Assembly (NCBI RefSeq): GCF_003477885.1
Contig: NZ_QUEE01000004.1
Location: forward strand, 62,001-126,000
Origin: Lachnotalea sp. AF33-28
GTDB taxonomy: Bacteria; Bacillota; Clostridia; Lachnospirales; Lachnospiraceae
Direction of reading: 5' to 3'
Length of the DNA stretch: 64,000 bases
Below the pieces are notes generated by a model. It ran no database searches, had not been told where the DNA came from, and worked only from the letters and a program-made list of their open reading frames with translations. The position numbers were made by a program, and so were the translations under genes. Position 1 is the first letter of the stretch. Each line of letters starts with the position of its first letter. Below are positions 1 through 7,834 of this stretch, piece by piece.

Positions 1-47
1 CAAAGAGAGAGGACCGTCCTGCGAAAAAGCACGGCTCCGTAATGTAA
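1..47 (+). CDS. C-terminal end of an upstream carboxyltransferase (partial)
   Basis: Read from base 3, the frame gives KREDRPAKKHGSVM and then TAA at 45-47. A basic tail ending in KKHG plus a few residues is typical of acyl-CoA/methylmalonyl-CoA carboxyltransferase (MmdA-type) subunits. These are often encoded just before the gamma subunit of a Na+-pumping decarboxylase, and that gene follows 12 bases later. Only 14 codons are visible, so the call rests on this tail and the context. Confidence 0.5.
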   Translation, partial: KREDRPAKKHGSVM

Positions 48-59
48 GGGGTGTAATCG

Positions 60-389
60 ATGGATTTAGCACTTATTTTAGAAAAAGCGTTGTTAAATAC
101 CCTGTTGGGTATGGGGACCGTCTTTGTTGTGCTGATTTTTATCTGCCTGCTGATCTCCTGCTTTAAATATATTCCTAAACTTCAGGATAAGTTCTCCAAA
201 AAAGCGGCTCCGGAACCTGCAAAAGCGGCTCCTGCGCCCGTAACAGCGGCCTTGGAGGAAGAAGCGGAAGCAGAAGACGATCTGGAGCTGGTAGCGGTGA
301 TTACCGCTGCAGTGGCGGCCAGCATGGGCAGCAGCACGGATGGTTTTGTAGTACGTTCAATCAAGCGCGCATCTAACAGAAAATGGTAA
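60..389 (+). CDS. Na+-translocating decarboxylase gamma subunit (OadG/MmdD type)
   Basis: A 109-residue protein with one membrane segment at about residues 14-36, an Ala/Pro/Glu-rich linker (45-75) and the conserved C-terminal VRSIKRASNRKW-like end of OadG-family gamma subunits. In this family the gamma subunit anchors the complex in the membrane and helps assemble the carboxyltransferase with the beta pump. The ATG is preceded by AAGGGG. It lies first in a run of gamma, biotin carrier, beta and carboxyltransferase genes, which supports the call. Whether the native substrate is oxaloacetate, methylmalonyl-CoA or another acyl-CoA cannot be told from this subunit. Confidence 0.85.
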   Translation: MDLALILEKALLNTLLGMGTVFVVLIFICLLISCFKYIPKLQDKFSKKAAPEPAKAAPAPVTAALEEEAEAEDDLELVAVITAAVAASMGSSTDGFVVRSIKRASNRKW

Positions 390-412
390 TCAGAGCATAG
401 GAGGAAATAAAG

Positions 413-784
413 ATGAAAAGTTATACAATCACCGTAAACGGTGTGGCATACGATGTTACTGTTGAAGAAACCGCTGCGGGCGCAGCACCTGCAGCGCCTG
501 CTGTAAAGGCAGCGCCCAAGGCTGCCCCGAAAGCGGCGCCCAAGGCCGCTGCTCCTGCTTCAGGCGCAGGAAATATTAAAGTGACGGCAGGAGCCGCCGG
601 AAAGATCTTTAAGGTAGAAGCAAAGGTTGGCCAGGCGCTCAAAGCCGGCGATACCGTGGTTGTTGTAGAAGCCATGAAAATGGAAATCCCCGTTGTTGCA
701 CCGCAGGACGGAACCGTTGCCAGCATTGATGTACACGAAGGCGATGCTGTGGAGGCAGGAGCTTTACTGGCAACCCTGAACTAA
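413..784 (+). CDS. Biotin carboxyl carrier protein of the decarboxylase
   Basis: A 123-residue biotinyl protein. An N-terminal strand region (1-20) is followed by an Ala/Pro/Lys linker built from AAPK repeats (about 28-50) and a biotinyl/lipoyl domain (54-123). The biotin attachment motif EAMKMEI is intact, with the acceptor lysine at about residue 89. It carries CO2 from the carboxyltransferase to the beta-subunit Na+ pump. An AGGAGG site precedes the ATG. It lies 23 bases after the gamma gene and before the beta gene. Because the carrier is a separate protein, the 470-residue carboxyltransferase downstream does not need its own biotin domain. Confidence 0.93.
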   Translation: MKSYTITVNGVAYDVTVEETAAGAAPAAPAVKAAPKAAPKAAPKAAAPASGAGNIKVTAGAAGKIFKVEAKVGQALKAGDTVVVVEAMKMEIPVVAPQDGTVASIDVHEGDAVEAGALLATLN

Positions 785-834
785 TCCGTCCGTAAAGCAT
801 ACTGCCGGATAATTGAAATAACGGAGGTTAAGAA

Positions 835-1959
835 ATGGAATACATCATGGATACACTGGGGAATCTCGTGCATCAGACCGCGTTTTTTAATCTGACGGTA
901 GGTAACTACGTCATGATCGCTGTTGCATGTGGTTTTCTGTTCCTGGCAATCAAGAAAGAGTATGAGCCGCTTCTGCTCGTGCCGATTGCCTTCGGTATGT
1001 TACTGGTAAATATTTATCCTCCTATTATGGAGGAGGGCGGACTGCTTCACTACTTTTTCCTTTTGGACGAGTGGGGAATCCTGCCGCCGTTAATCTTCAT
1101 GGGCGTTGGCGCCATGACGGATTTCGGACCGCTGATTGCTAATCCCAAGAGCTTTCTTTTAGGAGCTGCAGCACAGTTCGGTATTTTCGCCGCATACATC
1201 GGCGCTATGCTGCTGGGATTTGAGGATAAGGCTGCAGCCGCGATCTCCATCATAGGCGGAGCTGACGGCCCGACCTCCATCTATCTGGCCGGCCAGCTCG
1301 GACAGAGCGCTCTGATGGGCCCCATCGCCGTGGCAGCGTACTCCTATATGTCACTGGTGCCGATCATTCAGCCGCCCATCATGAAGCTTCTGACCACAGA
1401 AAAGGAAAGAAAGATCAAGATGGAGCAGTTAAGGCCGGTTACCAAGCTGGAAAAGATTCTGTTCCCGATCATAGTAACCATCGTTGTCTGCCTGCTCCTG
1501 CCGTCGGTAGCGCCGTTAGTCGGTATGCTGATGCTGGGTAACCTCTTTAAAGAGAGCGGCGTGGTCAGACAGCTGACTGAAACTGCGTCCAACGCGCTGA
1601 TGTATATCGTTGTTATCCTGCTGGGCACATCCGTAGGCGCTACCACCAGCGCAAGCGCATTCTTAAACGTGACCACGTTAAAGATCGTAGGCCTGGGACT
1701 GCTGGCGTTCTGCTTCGGTACGGCGGCCGGCGTGCTGTTTGGCAAGCTGATGTGCAAGGTGACCGGCGGCAAGGTGAACCCGCTGATCGGTTCTGCCGGC
1801 GTGTCCGCAGTGCCCATGGCGGCCAGAGTGTCACAGAAGGTGGGCGCGGAAGCGGATCCTACCAACTTCCTGCTGATGCATGCCATGGGACCGAATGTGG
1901 CCGGTGTTATCGGTACGGCGGTAGCCGCAGGTACCTTTATGGCTATATTCGGAGTATAA
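835..1959 (+). CDS. oadB: Na+-translocating decarboxylase beta subunit (membrane pump)
   Basis: A 374-residue polytopic membrane protein of the OadB/GcdB/MmdB family. The family decarboxylates carboxybiotin and exports Na+. The hallmark GGADGPTSIYLAGQL segment (about residues 141-155) contains the aspartate implicated in Na+ binding. A second conserved stretch, NPLIGSAGVSAVPMAARVSQ (about 317-336), is also present. Length and hydrophobic pattern match the family. An AGGAGGTT-like site (CGGAGGTT) precedes the ATG. It is flanked by the biotin carrier and the carboxyltransferase genes and so forms the central pump of this operon. The symbol is by family; mmdB or gcdB would be equally fair. Confidence 0.93.
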   Translation: MEYIMDTLGNLVHQTAFFNLTVGNYVMIAVACGFLFLAIKKEYEPLLLVPIAFGMLLVNIYPPIMEEGGLLHYFFLLDEWGILPPLIFMGVGAMTDFGPLIANPKSFLLGAAAQFGIFAAYIGAMLLGFEDKAAAAISIIGGADGPTSIYLAGQLGQSALMGPIAVAAYSYMSLVPIIQPPIMKLLTTEKERKIKMEQLRPVTKLEKILFPIIVTIVVCLLLPSVAPLVGMLMLGNLFKESGVVRQLTETASNALMYIVVILLGTSVGATTSASAFLNVTTLKIVGLGLLAFCFGTAAGVLFGKLMCKVTGGKVNPLIGSAGVSAVPMAARVSQKVGAEADPTNFLLMHAMGPNVAGVIGTAVAAGTFMAIFGV

Positions 1960-1983
1960 CATCGATAAAAGGAGGAGATTAGA

Positions 1984-3396
1984 ATGGCAGAAATAGAAAA
2001 GAAGCCGATTAAGATAACAGAGACTGTGCTGCGTGACGCGCACCAGTCCCTGATCGCAACGAGAATGACCACCGAGCAGATGCTGCCCATCGTGGACAAG
2101 ATGGATAAGGTGGGCTATCATTCCGTAGAGTGCTGGGGAGGCGCTACCTTTGACGCGTCCTTACGTTTCCTGAAGGAAGATCCCTGGGACAGACTTAGGA
2201 AGTTAAGGGACGGGTTTAAGAATACAAAACTGCAGATGCTCTTCCGCGGCCAGAACATCCTTGGATACCGTCATTACGCCGATGACGTGGTGGAATACTT
2301 CGTACAGAAATCCATCGCCAACGGCATCGACATCATCCGTATTTTTGACTGCTTAAACGACCTTAGAAACCTTCAGACAGCGGTGAACGCGGCGATCAAG
2401 GAGAAAGGCCATGCGCAGGTAGCGCTGTCCTATACTCTGGGTGACGCATATACGCTCAATTACTGGGTGGATACCGCAAAAAGAGTGGAGGAGATGGGCG
2501 CGCATTCCCTGTGCTTAAAGGATATGGCCGGCCTTCTTACGCCTTATCAGGCCACAGAACTCATCGGTGCGCTGAAGGATGCGGTGAGTATTCCGATCCA
2601 GCTGCATACCCATTATACCAGCGGCGTGGCATCCATGACCTATATGAAGGCCGTAGAAGCCGGCGTGGACGTGATCGATACAGCCATGTCTCCGTTCGCT
2701 TTGGGAACCAGCCAGCCCGCTACCGAGGTTATGGTGGAAACCTTCAGAGGAACTCCTTACGATACCGGTTTTGACCAGAAGCTGCTGGCGGAGATCGCCG
2801 ACTATTTCCGTCCGATCCAGGAGAACGCTTTAAAGACCGGCCTGTTAAACCCGAAGGTGATGGGCGTCAATATCAAGACACTGCTTTATCAGGTGCCCGG
2901 CGGCATGCTTTCCAACCTGGTGAGTCAGTTAAAGGAGCAGAACGCCGAGGATAAGTACTATGACGTGCTGGAAGAGGTGCCGAGAGTCCGTAAGGATCTG
3001 GGTGAGCCTCCGCTTGTAACGCCGTCTTCACAGATCGTAGGAACTCAGGCCGTATTTAACGTGCTGATGGGTGAGCGTTACAAAGTGGCTACAAAGGAAA
3101 CCAAGGGCATGCTGATGGGAGAATACGGCCAGACCGTTAAGCCTTTTAACCCTGAAGTGCAGAAGAAGGTAATCGGGGATGCGAAGCCGATCACCTGCCG
3201 TCCTGCCGACCTGATTCCTCCGGAACTGGACAAAATTGAAGCGGAGATGTCCCAGTGGAAGGAGCAGGATGAAGACGTGCTGACCTATGCTCTGTTCCCG
3301 AAGGTTGCCGTGGACTTCTTCAAGTACAGAGCTGCTCAGAAGACCAAAGTCGATCCGACGATGGCGGATGAGAGCAGCAAGGCATATCCGGTTTAA
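1984..3396 (+). CDS. oadA: Oxaloacetate decarboxylase / pyruvate carboxylase-type carboxyltransferase (alpha)
   Basis: A 470-residue carboxyltransferase of the HMGL-like TIM-barrel family. TVLRDAHQSLIATRM near residue 15 is the signature of OadA/PycB, LCLKDMAG carries the lysine implicated in carboxyl transfer, and HTHYTSG provides the metal-binding histidines. The conserved carboxylase domain fills the C-terminal half. The protein stops without a biotinyl domain, which is supplied by the separate carrier upstream. It lies 24 bases after oadB with an AGGAGG site. Catalysis expected from the family is oxaloacetate to pyruvate and CO2, coupled to Na+ export through OadB. Confidence 0.93.
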   Translation: MAEIEKKPIKITETVLRDAHQSLIATRMTTEQMLPIVDKMDKVGYHSVECWGGATFDASLRFLKEDPWDRLRKLRDGFKNTKLQMLFRGQNILGYRHYADDVVEYFVQKSIANGIDIIRIFDCLNDLRNLQTAVNAAIKEKGHAQVALSYTLGDAYTLNYWVDTAKRVEEMGAHSLCLKDMAGLLTPYQATELIGALKDAVSIPIQLHTHYTSGVASMTYMKAVEAGVDVIDTAMSPFALGTSQPATEVMVETFRGTPYDTGFDQKLLAEIADYFRPIQENALKTGLLNPKVMGVNIKTLLYQVPGGMLSNLVSQLKEQNAEDKYYDVLEEVPRVRKDLGEPPLVTPSSQIVGTQAVFNVLMGERYKVATKETKGMLMGEYGQTVKPFNPEVQKKVIGDAKPITCRPADLIPPELDKIEAEMSQWKEQDEDVLTYALFPKVAVDFFKYRAAQKTKVDPTMADESSKAYPV

Positions 3397-3433
3397 TCTC
3401 TGATCAATACAAAACTGCTGTGTGACAGACAGG

Positions 3434-3470
3434 GCAGCGGCCGCGCTTTTTTAGTGCGGACGCTGCTTTT
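3434..3470 (+). terminator. Probable rho-independent terminator of the decarboxylase operon
   Basis: GCAGCG at 3434-3439 pairs with CGCTGC at 3461-3466, and an inner CCGC/GCGG adds to the stem. The loop is T-rich and TTTT follows. It lies 37 bases after the oadA stop. Confidence 0.6.
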
Positions 3471-3590
3471 GCGTGATACACCGGGAGCACATTTCGTAAC
3501 AGTTCACAGGAAAACCACTTTTTTAGTGAGTAATTGCGAAAAACGTATTATAATAAAAGAACAGAATATTCAGGAAAAAGGAAATGCCTT

Positions 3591-4817
3591 ATGAGGAATG
3601 TAATCGTGGTTGGCGGCGGGGCTGCCGGCATGGCGGCGGCATATGCCGCCGGTAAGAACAAACACCGTGTAACATTGTTGGAGAAGAATGAAAAGCTTGG
3701 CAAAAAGCTGTATATTACCGGAAAAGGACGGTGCAATATCACCAATGCGGGGGATATGGAGGATTTGTTCGCTCATGTGGTCACAAACAGCAAATTCCTC
3801 TACAGCGCCTTTTACGGATTTACCAATCAGGATATGATGGAGCTGCTTGAAAAGTATGGGCTTAGGCTGAAGGTGGAGAGAGGCAGCCGCGTGTTTCCGG
3901 AATCGGATAAATCTTCCGATGTGATCAAAACACTCTCGGCTGCCCTGAAGGATGCCGGGGTGACGGTGCGCCTTCAAACGGAAGTTAAGGACCTCATAAT
4001 CCGGGATGGGCGCTGCGCGGGCGTGCTTCTTTTAAACGGAGAAAAGCTGGATGCGGATGCGGTGATTCTGGCGGCGGGCGGCCTGTCCTATCCGGCCACC
4101 GGTTCCACCGGTGACGGCTACCGCATGGCGAAGGTGGCCGGACATGAGGTTACCGACCTGCACCCGGGGCTCGTTCCGTTTATATCTTCAGAGAGCTGGA
4201 TCGGAGAACTTCAGGGACTGTCTTTAAAAAATGTGACGGTGACGATCTGGGACGGAAAAAAGAAGCTGTACCAGGAGATGGGGGAGATGCTGTTCACACA
4301 TTTTGGAGTGAGCGGCCCCGCGATTTTAAGCGCCAGCAGCCTGGTCGGCAAGCGGCTGAAGAAGGGCCCGCTGATGCTGGGAATCGATCTGAAGCCGGCG
4401 CTGAACCATCAGCAGCTGGATGAGCGGATCCTGCGGGATTTTGAGGCGTCAAAGAACAGGCAGTTTAAAAATGCGCTGGATAAACTGTATCCGGCCAGGC
4501 TGATCCCTGTAATGATCCGGCGCAGCGGCATACCGGAGGACAAAAAGGTCAATGAGATCACCAGGGAGGAACGCGGACGCCTGGGGGCGCTGACCAAGAA
4601 CTTTACGGTGGAGCTTACGGGGCTTCGCGGATTCAATGAGGCGATCATCACACAGGGCGGTGTCAGGGTGAAGGAGATCAATCCGTCCACGATGGAATCC
4701 AGACTGTTGCCGGGGCTTTATATGGCGGGGGAAATGCTGGATCTGGATGCCTATACGGGAGGGTACAACCTTCAGATCGCCTGGTCCACCGGATGGACGG
4801 CGGGCAGCAGTATCTGA
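3591..4817 (+). CDS. HI0933-like flavoprotein (NAD(P)/FAD-dependent oxidoreductase, BaiN/YhiN type)
   Basis: A 408-residue flavoprotein starting MRNVIVVGGGAAGMAAAYAA, the dinucleotide (FAD) binding GxGxxG fold. This is followed by the family motif GKKLYITGKGRCNITN (about residues 41-56). The C-terminal motif TGGYNLQIAWSTGWTAG closes the FAD site. Family members are widely distributed oxidoreductases of unsettled function; one, BaiN, was linked to bile-acid 7-dehydroxylation, but sequence alone does not justify that role here. The start at 3591 is preferred over the in-frame ATG at 3534 because it places the dinucleotide fold at the N-terminus and has AAAAAGGAAA just upstream. Confidence 0.88.
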   Translation: MRNVIVVGGGAAGMAAAYAAGKNKHRVTLLEKNEKLGKKLYITGKGRCNITNAGDMEDLFAHVVTNSKFLYSAFYGFTNQDMMELLEKYGLRLKVERGSRVFPESDKSSDVIKTLSAALKDAGVTVRLQTEVKDLIIRDGRCAGVLLLNGEKLDADAVILAAGGLSYPATGSTGDGYRMAKVAGHEVTDLHPGLVPFISSESWIGELQGLSLKNVTVTIWDGKKKLYQEMGEMLFTHFGVSGPAILSASSLVGKRLKKGPLMLGIDLKPALNHQQLDERILRDFEASKNRQFKNALDKLYPARLIPVMIRRSGIPEDKKVNEITREERGRLGALTKNFTVELTGLRGFNEAIITQGGVRVKEINPSTMESRLLPGLYMAGEMLDLDAYTGGYNLQIAWSTGWTAGSSI

Positions 4818-4911
4818 ATAATTGTAAGGTATTTTTAATTTACATTTAAAAAAAAATATGTAATAATTAGCAACAGGGCAGGATTCTATATTGCTGGAAA
4901 CGGAGATCATA

Positions 4912-5610
4912 ATGGAGCATAAAACATATCAGATAGCCATTGACGGCCCTGCGGGAGCAGGTAAAAGCACAATCGCCAGGCTGATCGCCGGGAAACTGGG
5001 ATTTATCTATGTGGACACCGGAGCCATGTACAGAGCGATCGCCCTGCATTTTCTGCGGCAGGGGATAGGGCCGGAGGCGGAAGAAACGGTGGCTGAAGGG
5101 CTTGAGGGGATAACTGTGACCATCACCTATGAGGACGGACAGCAGCAGGTCTGGCTGAACGGGGAGAATGTTTCCGGACTCATCCGGACGGAAGAGGTCA
5201 GCAATATGGCCTCGGCTGCCAGCAGCAATTCCCTTGTGCGGGAAAAACTGCTGCAGCTGCAGCGGGATCTGGCCTATTCGGAGAATGTAGTGATGGATGG
5301 CCGCGATATAGGTACAGTTGTACTGCCGGAGGCGGACATAAAGATCTATCTGACCGCGAGCGTAAAAACTCGTGCAAAACGCAGATATTTGGAATTGACA
5401 GATAGGGGAATTCCTTGTAATATAGAGGAAATTGCCGATGATATCACACAGAGAGACTACCGGGACATGAACAGAGCCATTTCTCCCCTGAAGCAGGCCG
5501 ATGATGCAATCCTGGTGGATTCATCCGACATGACAGTGGATGAGGTTGTGGAGGAGATCCTGTGTATCTGTCAGAAAGCAAAGAGTAACTGTGATGGGTG
5601 TCACAGATAG
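4912..5610 (+). CDS. cmk: Cytidylate kinase
   Basis: A 232-residue (d)CMP kinase. The P-loop IDGPAGAGKSTIAR lies at residues 9-22, VDTGAMYRAIAL (about 36-47) is the family NMP-binding motif and MDGRDIGTVVLPEADIKIYLTAS (about 127-149) is the conserved core. It converts CMP/dCMP to the diphosphates in pyrimidine salvage. The ATG at 4912 with CGGAG upstream is preferred over a TTG seven codons earlier. It is followed 14 bases later by ispH and then rpsA, a gene order common in clostridia. Confidence 0.96.
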   Translation: MEHKTYQIAIDGPAGAGKSTIARLIAGKLGFIYVDTGAMYRAIALHFLRQGIGPEAEETVAEGLEGITVTITYEDGQQQVWLNGENVSGLIRTEEVSNMASAASSNSLVREKLLQLQRDLAYSENVVMDGRDIGTVVLPEADIKIYLTASVKTRAKRRYLELTDRGIPCNIEEIADDITQRDYRDMNRAISPLKQADDAILVDSSDMTVDEVVEEILCICQKAKSNCDGCHR

Positions 5611-5624
5611 AAAGGAAATACTGT

Positions 5625-6476
5625 TTGGAAGTACGAGTGGCTAAATCTGCGGGTTTCTGTTTCGGCGTGGAACGCGCCGTGAACAAGGTATATGAACAGG
5701 TGAGAACAGGGAAAAAGAATGTTTATACATTCGGCCCGATCATTCACAACGAACAAGTCGTGAAAGACCTGGAAGAGAAGGGAATCCGCGTATTACATTC
5801 AAAAGAAGAGCTGACACAGCTGACAGAAGGGACAGTGATCATCAGGTCCCACGGTGTCTGCAGGGAAATTTACGATCTGATGGAAGAACAGGGACTGGAA
5901 GTGGTGGACGCCACATGCCCCTTTGTCAGAAAGATTCACCGGATAGTGAAAGAAGATTCCGCCAAGGGAAGAACCATCATCATTATCGGCAACAGCAGTC
6001 ATCCGGAAGTGGAGGGCATACGCGGCTGGAGCAGCACTCCTGCGGCCGTGGTGGAGACGCCAGAGGACGTGGAAGAGTTGGACTTTTTGCCGGACACGCC
6101 GGTGACGATTGTTTCTCAGACGACATTTAACAACAAGAAATTTCAAGATATAGTTGAAAAAATCTTGGAGAAGCGTTATGATAGTATTGTTGTGAACACA
6201 ATTTGTAATGCTACTTCAGAGCGTCAGACGGAGGCAAAAGCCATCGCATCCGATGTGGAGGCGATGATTGTGATCGGTGGTAAACACAGTTCCAATACGC
6301 AGAAGCTCTATGAAATATGTAAAAAAGAATGTAAGAATACTTACTATATACAGACTCTCGAAGACTTGGCAGTTCAGGATTTTCAGGCTGTGCGCACTGT
6401 AGGTATTACAGCAGGGGCATCCACCCCAAAGAATATAATTGAGGAGGTTCAGGCTAATGTCAGAGTTAAGTTTTGA
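5625..6476 (+). CDS. ispH: 4-hydroxy-3-methylbut-2-enyl diphosphate reductase
   Basis: A 283-residue IspH (LytB), the last enzyme of the MEP isoprenoid pathway, forming IPP and DMAPP with a [4Fe-4S] cluster. The three cluster cysteines are visible: AKSAGFCFGVERAV near the start, DATCPFVRKIH near residue 98 and NTICNATSERQ near 197. IRSHGV and TAGASTP are also typical. The start is taken as TTG at 5625, giving MEVRVAKSAGFCF as in homologs and placing AAAGGA nine bases upstream. A GTG at 5598 in the same frame would overlap the end of cmk and adds unconserved residues. The 3' end overlaps rpsA by 20 bases. Confidence 0.95.
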   Translation: MEVRVAKSAGFCFGVERAVNKVYEQVRTGKKNVYTFGPIIHNEQVVKDLEEKGIRVLHSKEELTQLTEGTVIIRSHGVCREIYDLMEEQGLEVVDATCPFVRKIHRIVKEDSAKGRTIIIIGNSSHPEVEGIRGWSSTPAAVVETPEDVEELDFLPDTPVTIVSQTTFNNKKFQDIVEKILEKRYDSIVVNTICNATSERQTEAKAIASDVEAMIVIGGKHSSNTQKLYEICKKECKNTYYIQTLEDLAVQDFQAVRTVGITAGASTPKNIIEEVQANVRVKF

Positions 6477-7566
6477 ACAAATGTTGGACGATTATGAAAA
6501 AACAATACGCACTGGGGAGGTTGTCACTGGCAGAGTTATCGCTGTTAAAGAAGACGAAATCGTCTTAAATATAGGTTACAAATCCGATGGCATTATTACC
6601 CGCAGCGAGTACACCAACGATAACAACGCGGATCTCACCACCCTTGTAAAGGAAGGCGATGAGCTGGAAGCAAAGGTAGTGAAGGTCAATGACGGCGAGG
6701 GCCAGGTGCTGCTGTCCTATAAGAGGCTGGCGGCCGACAGAGGCAACAAGAGGCTGGAAGAGGCGTTTGAGAACAAGGAAGTGCTGACCGCAAAGGTGAG
6801 CCAGGTGCTGGTAGGCGGCTTAAGCGTGATCGTAGAGGGCGCCAGGGTATTCATTCCCGCAAGCCTTGTATCCGATGTTTATGAGAAGAATCTGGATAAA
6901 TATGCAGGACAGGAAATCGAATTTGTAATCACCGAGTTCAATCCCAGAAAGAGAAGGATCATCGGTGACAGAAGACAGCTTCTGGCGGCAAAGAAGGCCG
7001 AGATGCAGAAAGCCCTGTTTGAGAGAATTGAGCCCGGCATGACCGTGGAAGGCACCGTAAAGAATGTAACCGATTTCGGCGCATTCATCGATCTGGGCGG
7101 AGCGGACGGACTGCTTCATATTTCCGAGATGTCCTGGGGCCGCATTGAGAACCCGAAGAAGGTGTTCAAGGTAGGCGATACCGTTAAGGCATTTATTAAG
7201 GAGATCAACGGCGAGAAGATCGCTCTTAGCATGAAATTCCCGGATGAGAATCCTTGGGTTACTGCAGCGGAGAAGTATGCGGTGGGCAATGTAATTGAAG
7301 GCAGAGTGGCCCGTATGACCGATTTCGGTGCATTCGTAGAGCTGGAGCCCGGAATTGATGCGCTGCTCCATGTATCACAGATTTCCAGAGCACACGTGGA
7401 GAAACCGGCTGACGTGCTGTCCATCGGAGAGGTGATCACCGCCCAGGTAGTGGATTTTAATGAAGAGGGCAGAAAGATCAGCTTAAGCATGAAGGTTCTG
7501 GAGAGAAATTCTTCTGAAGATTCCGAAGATGCTTATGATGGGGAGCCCGCTTATACAGAGGAATAA
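6457..7566 (+). CDS. rpsA: 30S ribosomal protein S1 (four S1 domains)
   Basis: A 369-residue protein with four OB-fold S1 repeats, at about residues 19-85, 103-168, 190-258 and 275-345. Repeats 3 and 4 carry the near-identical VTDFGAFIDLGGADGLLHISE and MTDFGAFVELEPGIDALLHVSQ motifs. The acidic Ser/Glu-rich tail and the size fit the four-domain RpsA of Firmicutes, which binds mRNA and affects translation initiation. Start at 6457 has GAGGAGG ten bases upstream, lying inside the end of ispH. The coding regions overlap by 20 bases in different frames; in some clostridia the two are one fused protein. Confidence 0.93.
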   Translation: MSELSFEQMLDDYEKTIRTGEVVTGRVIAVKEDEIVLNIGYKSDGIITRSEYTNDNNADLTTLVKEGDELEAKVVKVNDGEGQVLLSYKRLAADRGNKRLEEAFENKEVLTAKVSQVLVGGLSVIVEGARVFIPASLVSDVYEKNLDKYAGQEIEFVITEFNPRKRRIIGDRRQLLAAKKAEMQKALFERIEPGMTVEGTVKNVTDFGAFIDLGGADGLLHISEMSWGRIENPKKVFKVGDTVKAFIKEINGEKIALSMKFPDENPWVTAAEKYAVGNVIEGRVARMTDFGAFVELEPGIDALLHVSQISRAHVEKPADVLSIGEVITAQVVDFNEEGRKISLSMKVLERNSSEDSEDAYDGEPAYTEE

Positions 7567-7623
7567 TTCCGCATTAGAGTTGGCAGGACGGCTTAAGTGG
7601 ATACAGAGTTGAAGAATAAGGAG

Positions 7624-7664
7624 ATGGTGTTTCGTGCCGAAATGGCATGAAATACCATTTTTTT
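7624..7664 (+). terminator. Rho-independent terminator after rpsA
   Basis: A 13-bp stem with two G-U pairs (GGTGTTTCGTGCC at 7626-7638 with GGCATGAAATACC at 7644-7656), a five-base loop and a run of seven T. It separates the rpsA operon from the biosynthetic cluster. Confidence 0.85.
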
Positions 7665-7757
7665 AGTATCAGCAGTACCTGATCGACAAAAATGGATAAA
7701 TTAGCCAGATAAAACGTTGAAATATGTTGCTTTTTGAATATTTATTAAGGAAATCCA

Positions 7758-7786
7758 TTGCCAAGGCCCTGGAAAAATCATATAAT
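7758..7786 (+). promoter_or_regulatory. Sigma-A promoter of the NRPS cluster
   Basis: TTGCCA at 7758-7763, a 17-base spacer and a perfect TATAAT at 7781-7786. The expected transcription start is near 7793, downstream of the first in-frame ATG (7724), so translation must begin later; GTG at 7835 fits. Confidence 0.75.
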
Positions 7787-7834
7787 AAAAATCGTATGAT
7801 CATGTATCGTTATGAAAAAGGGCGGTCGCTAATC

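Noticed and set aside
1368..2099. A 243-codon minus-strand open frame across oadB/oadA
   Set aside because: It is opposite conserved coding sequence and lacks a start context or known domains.
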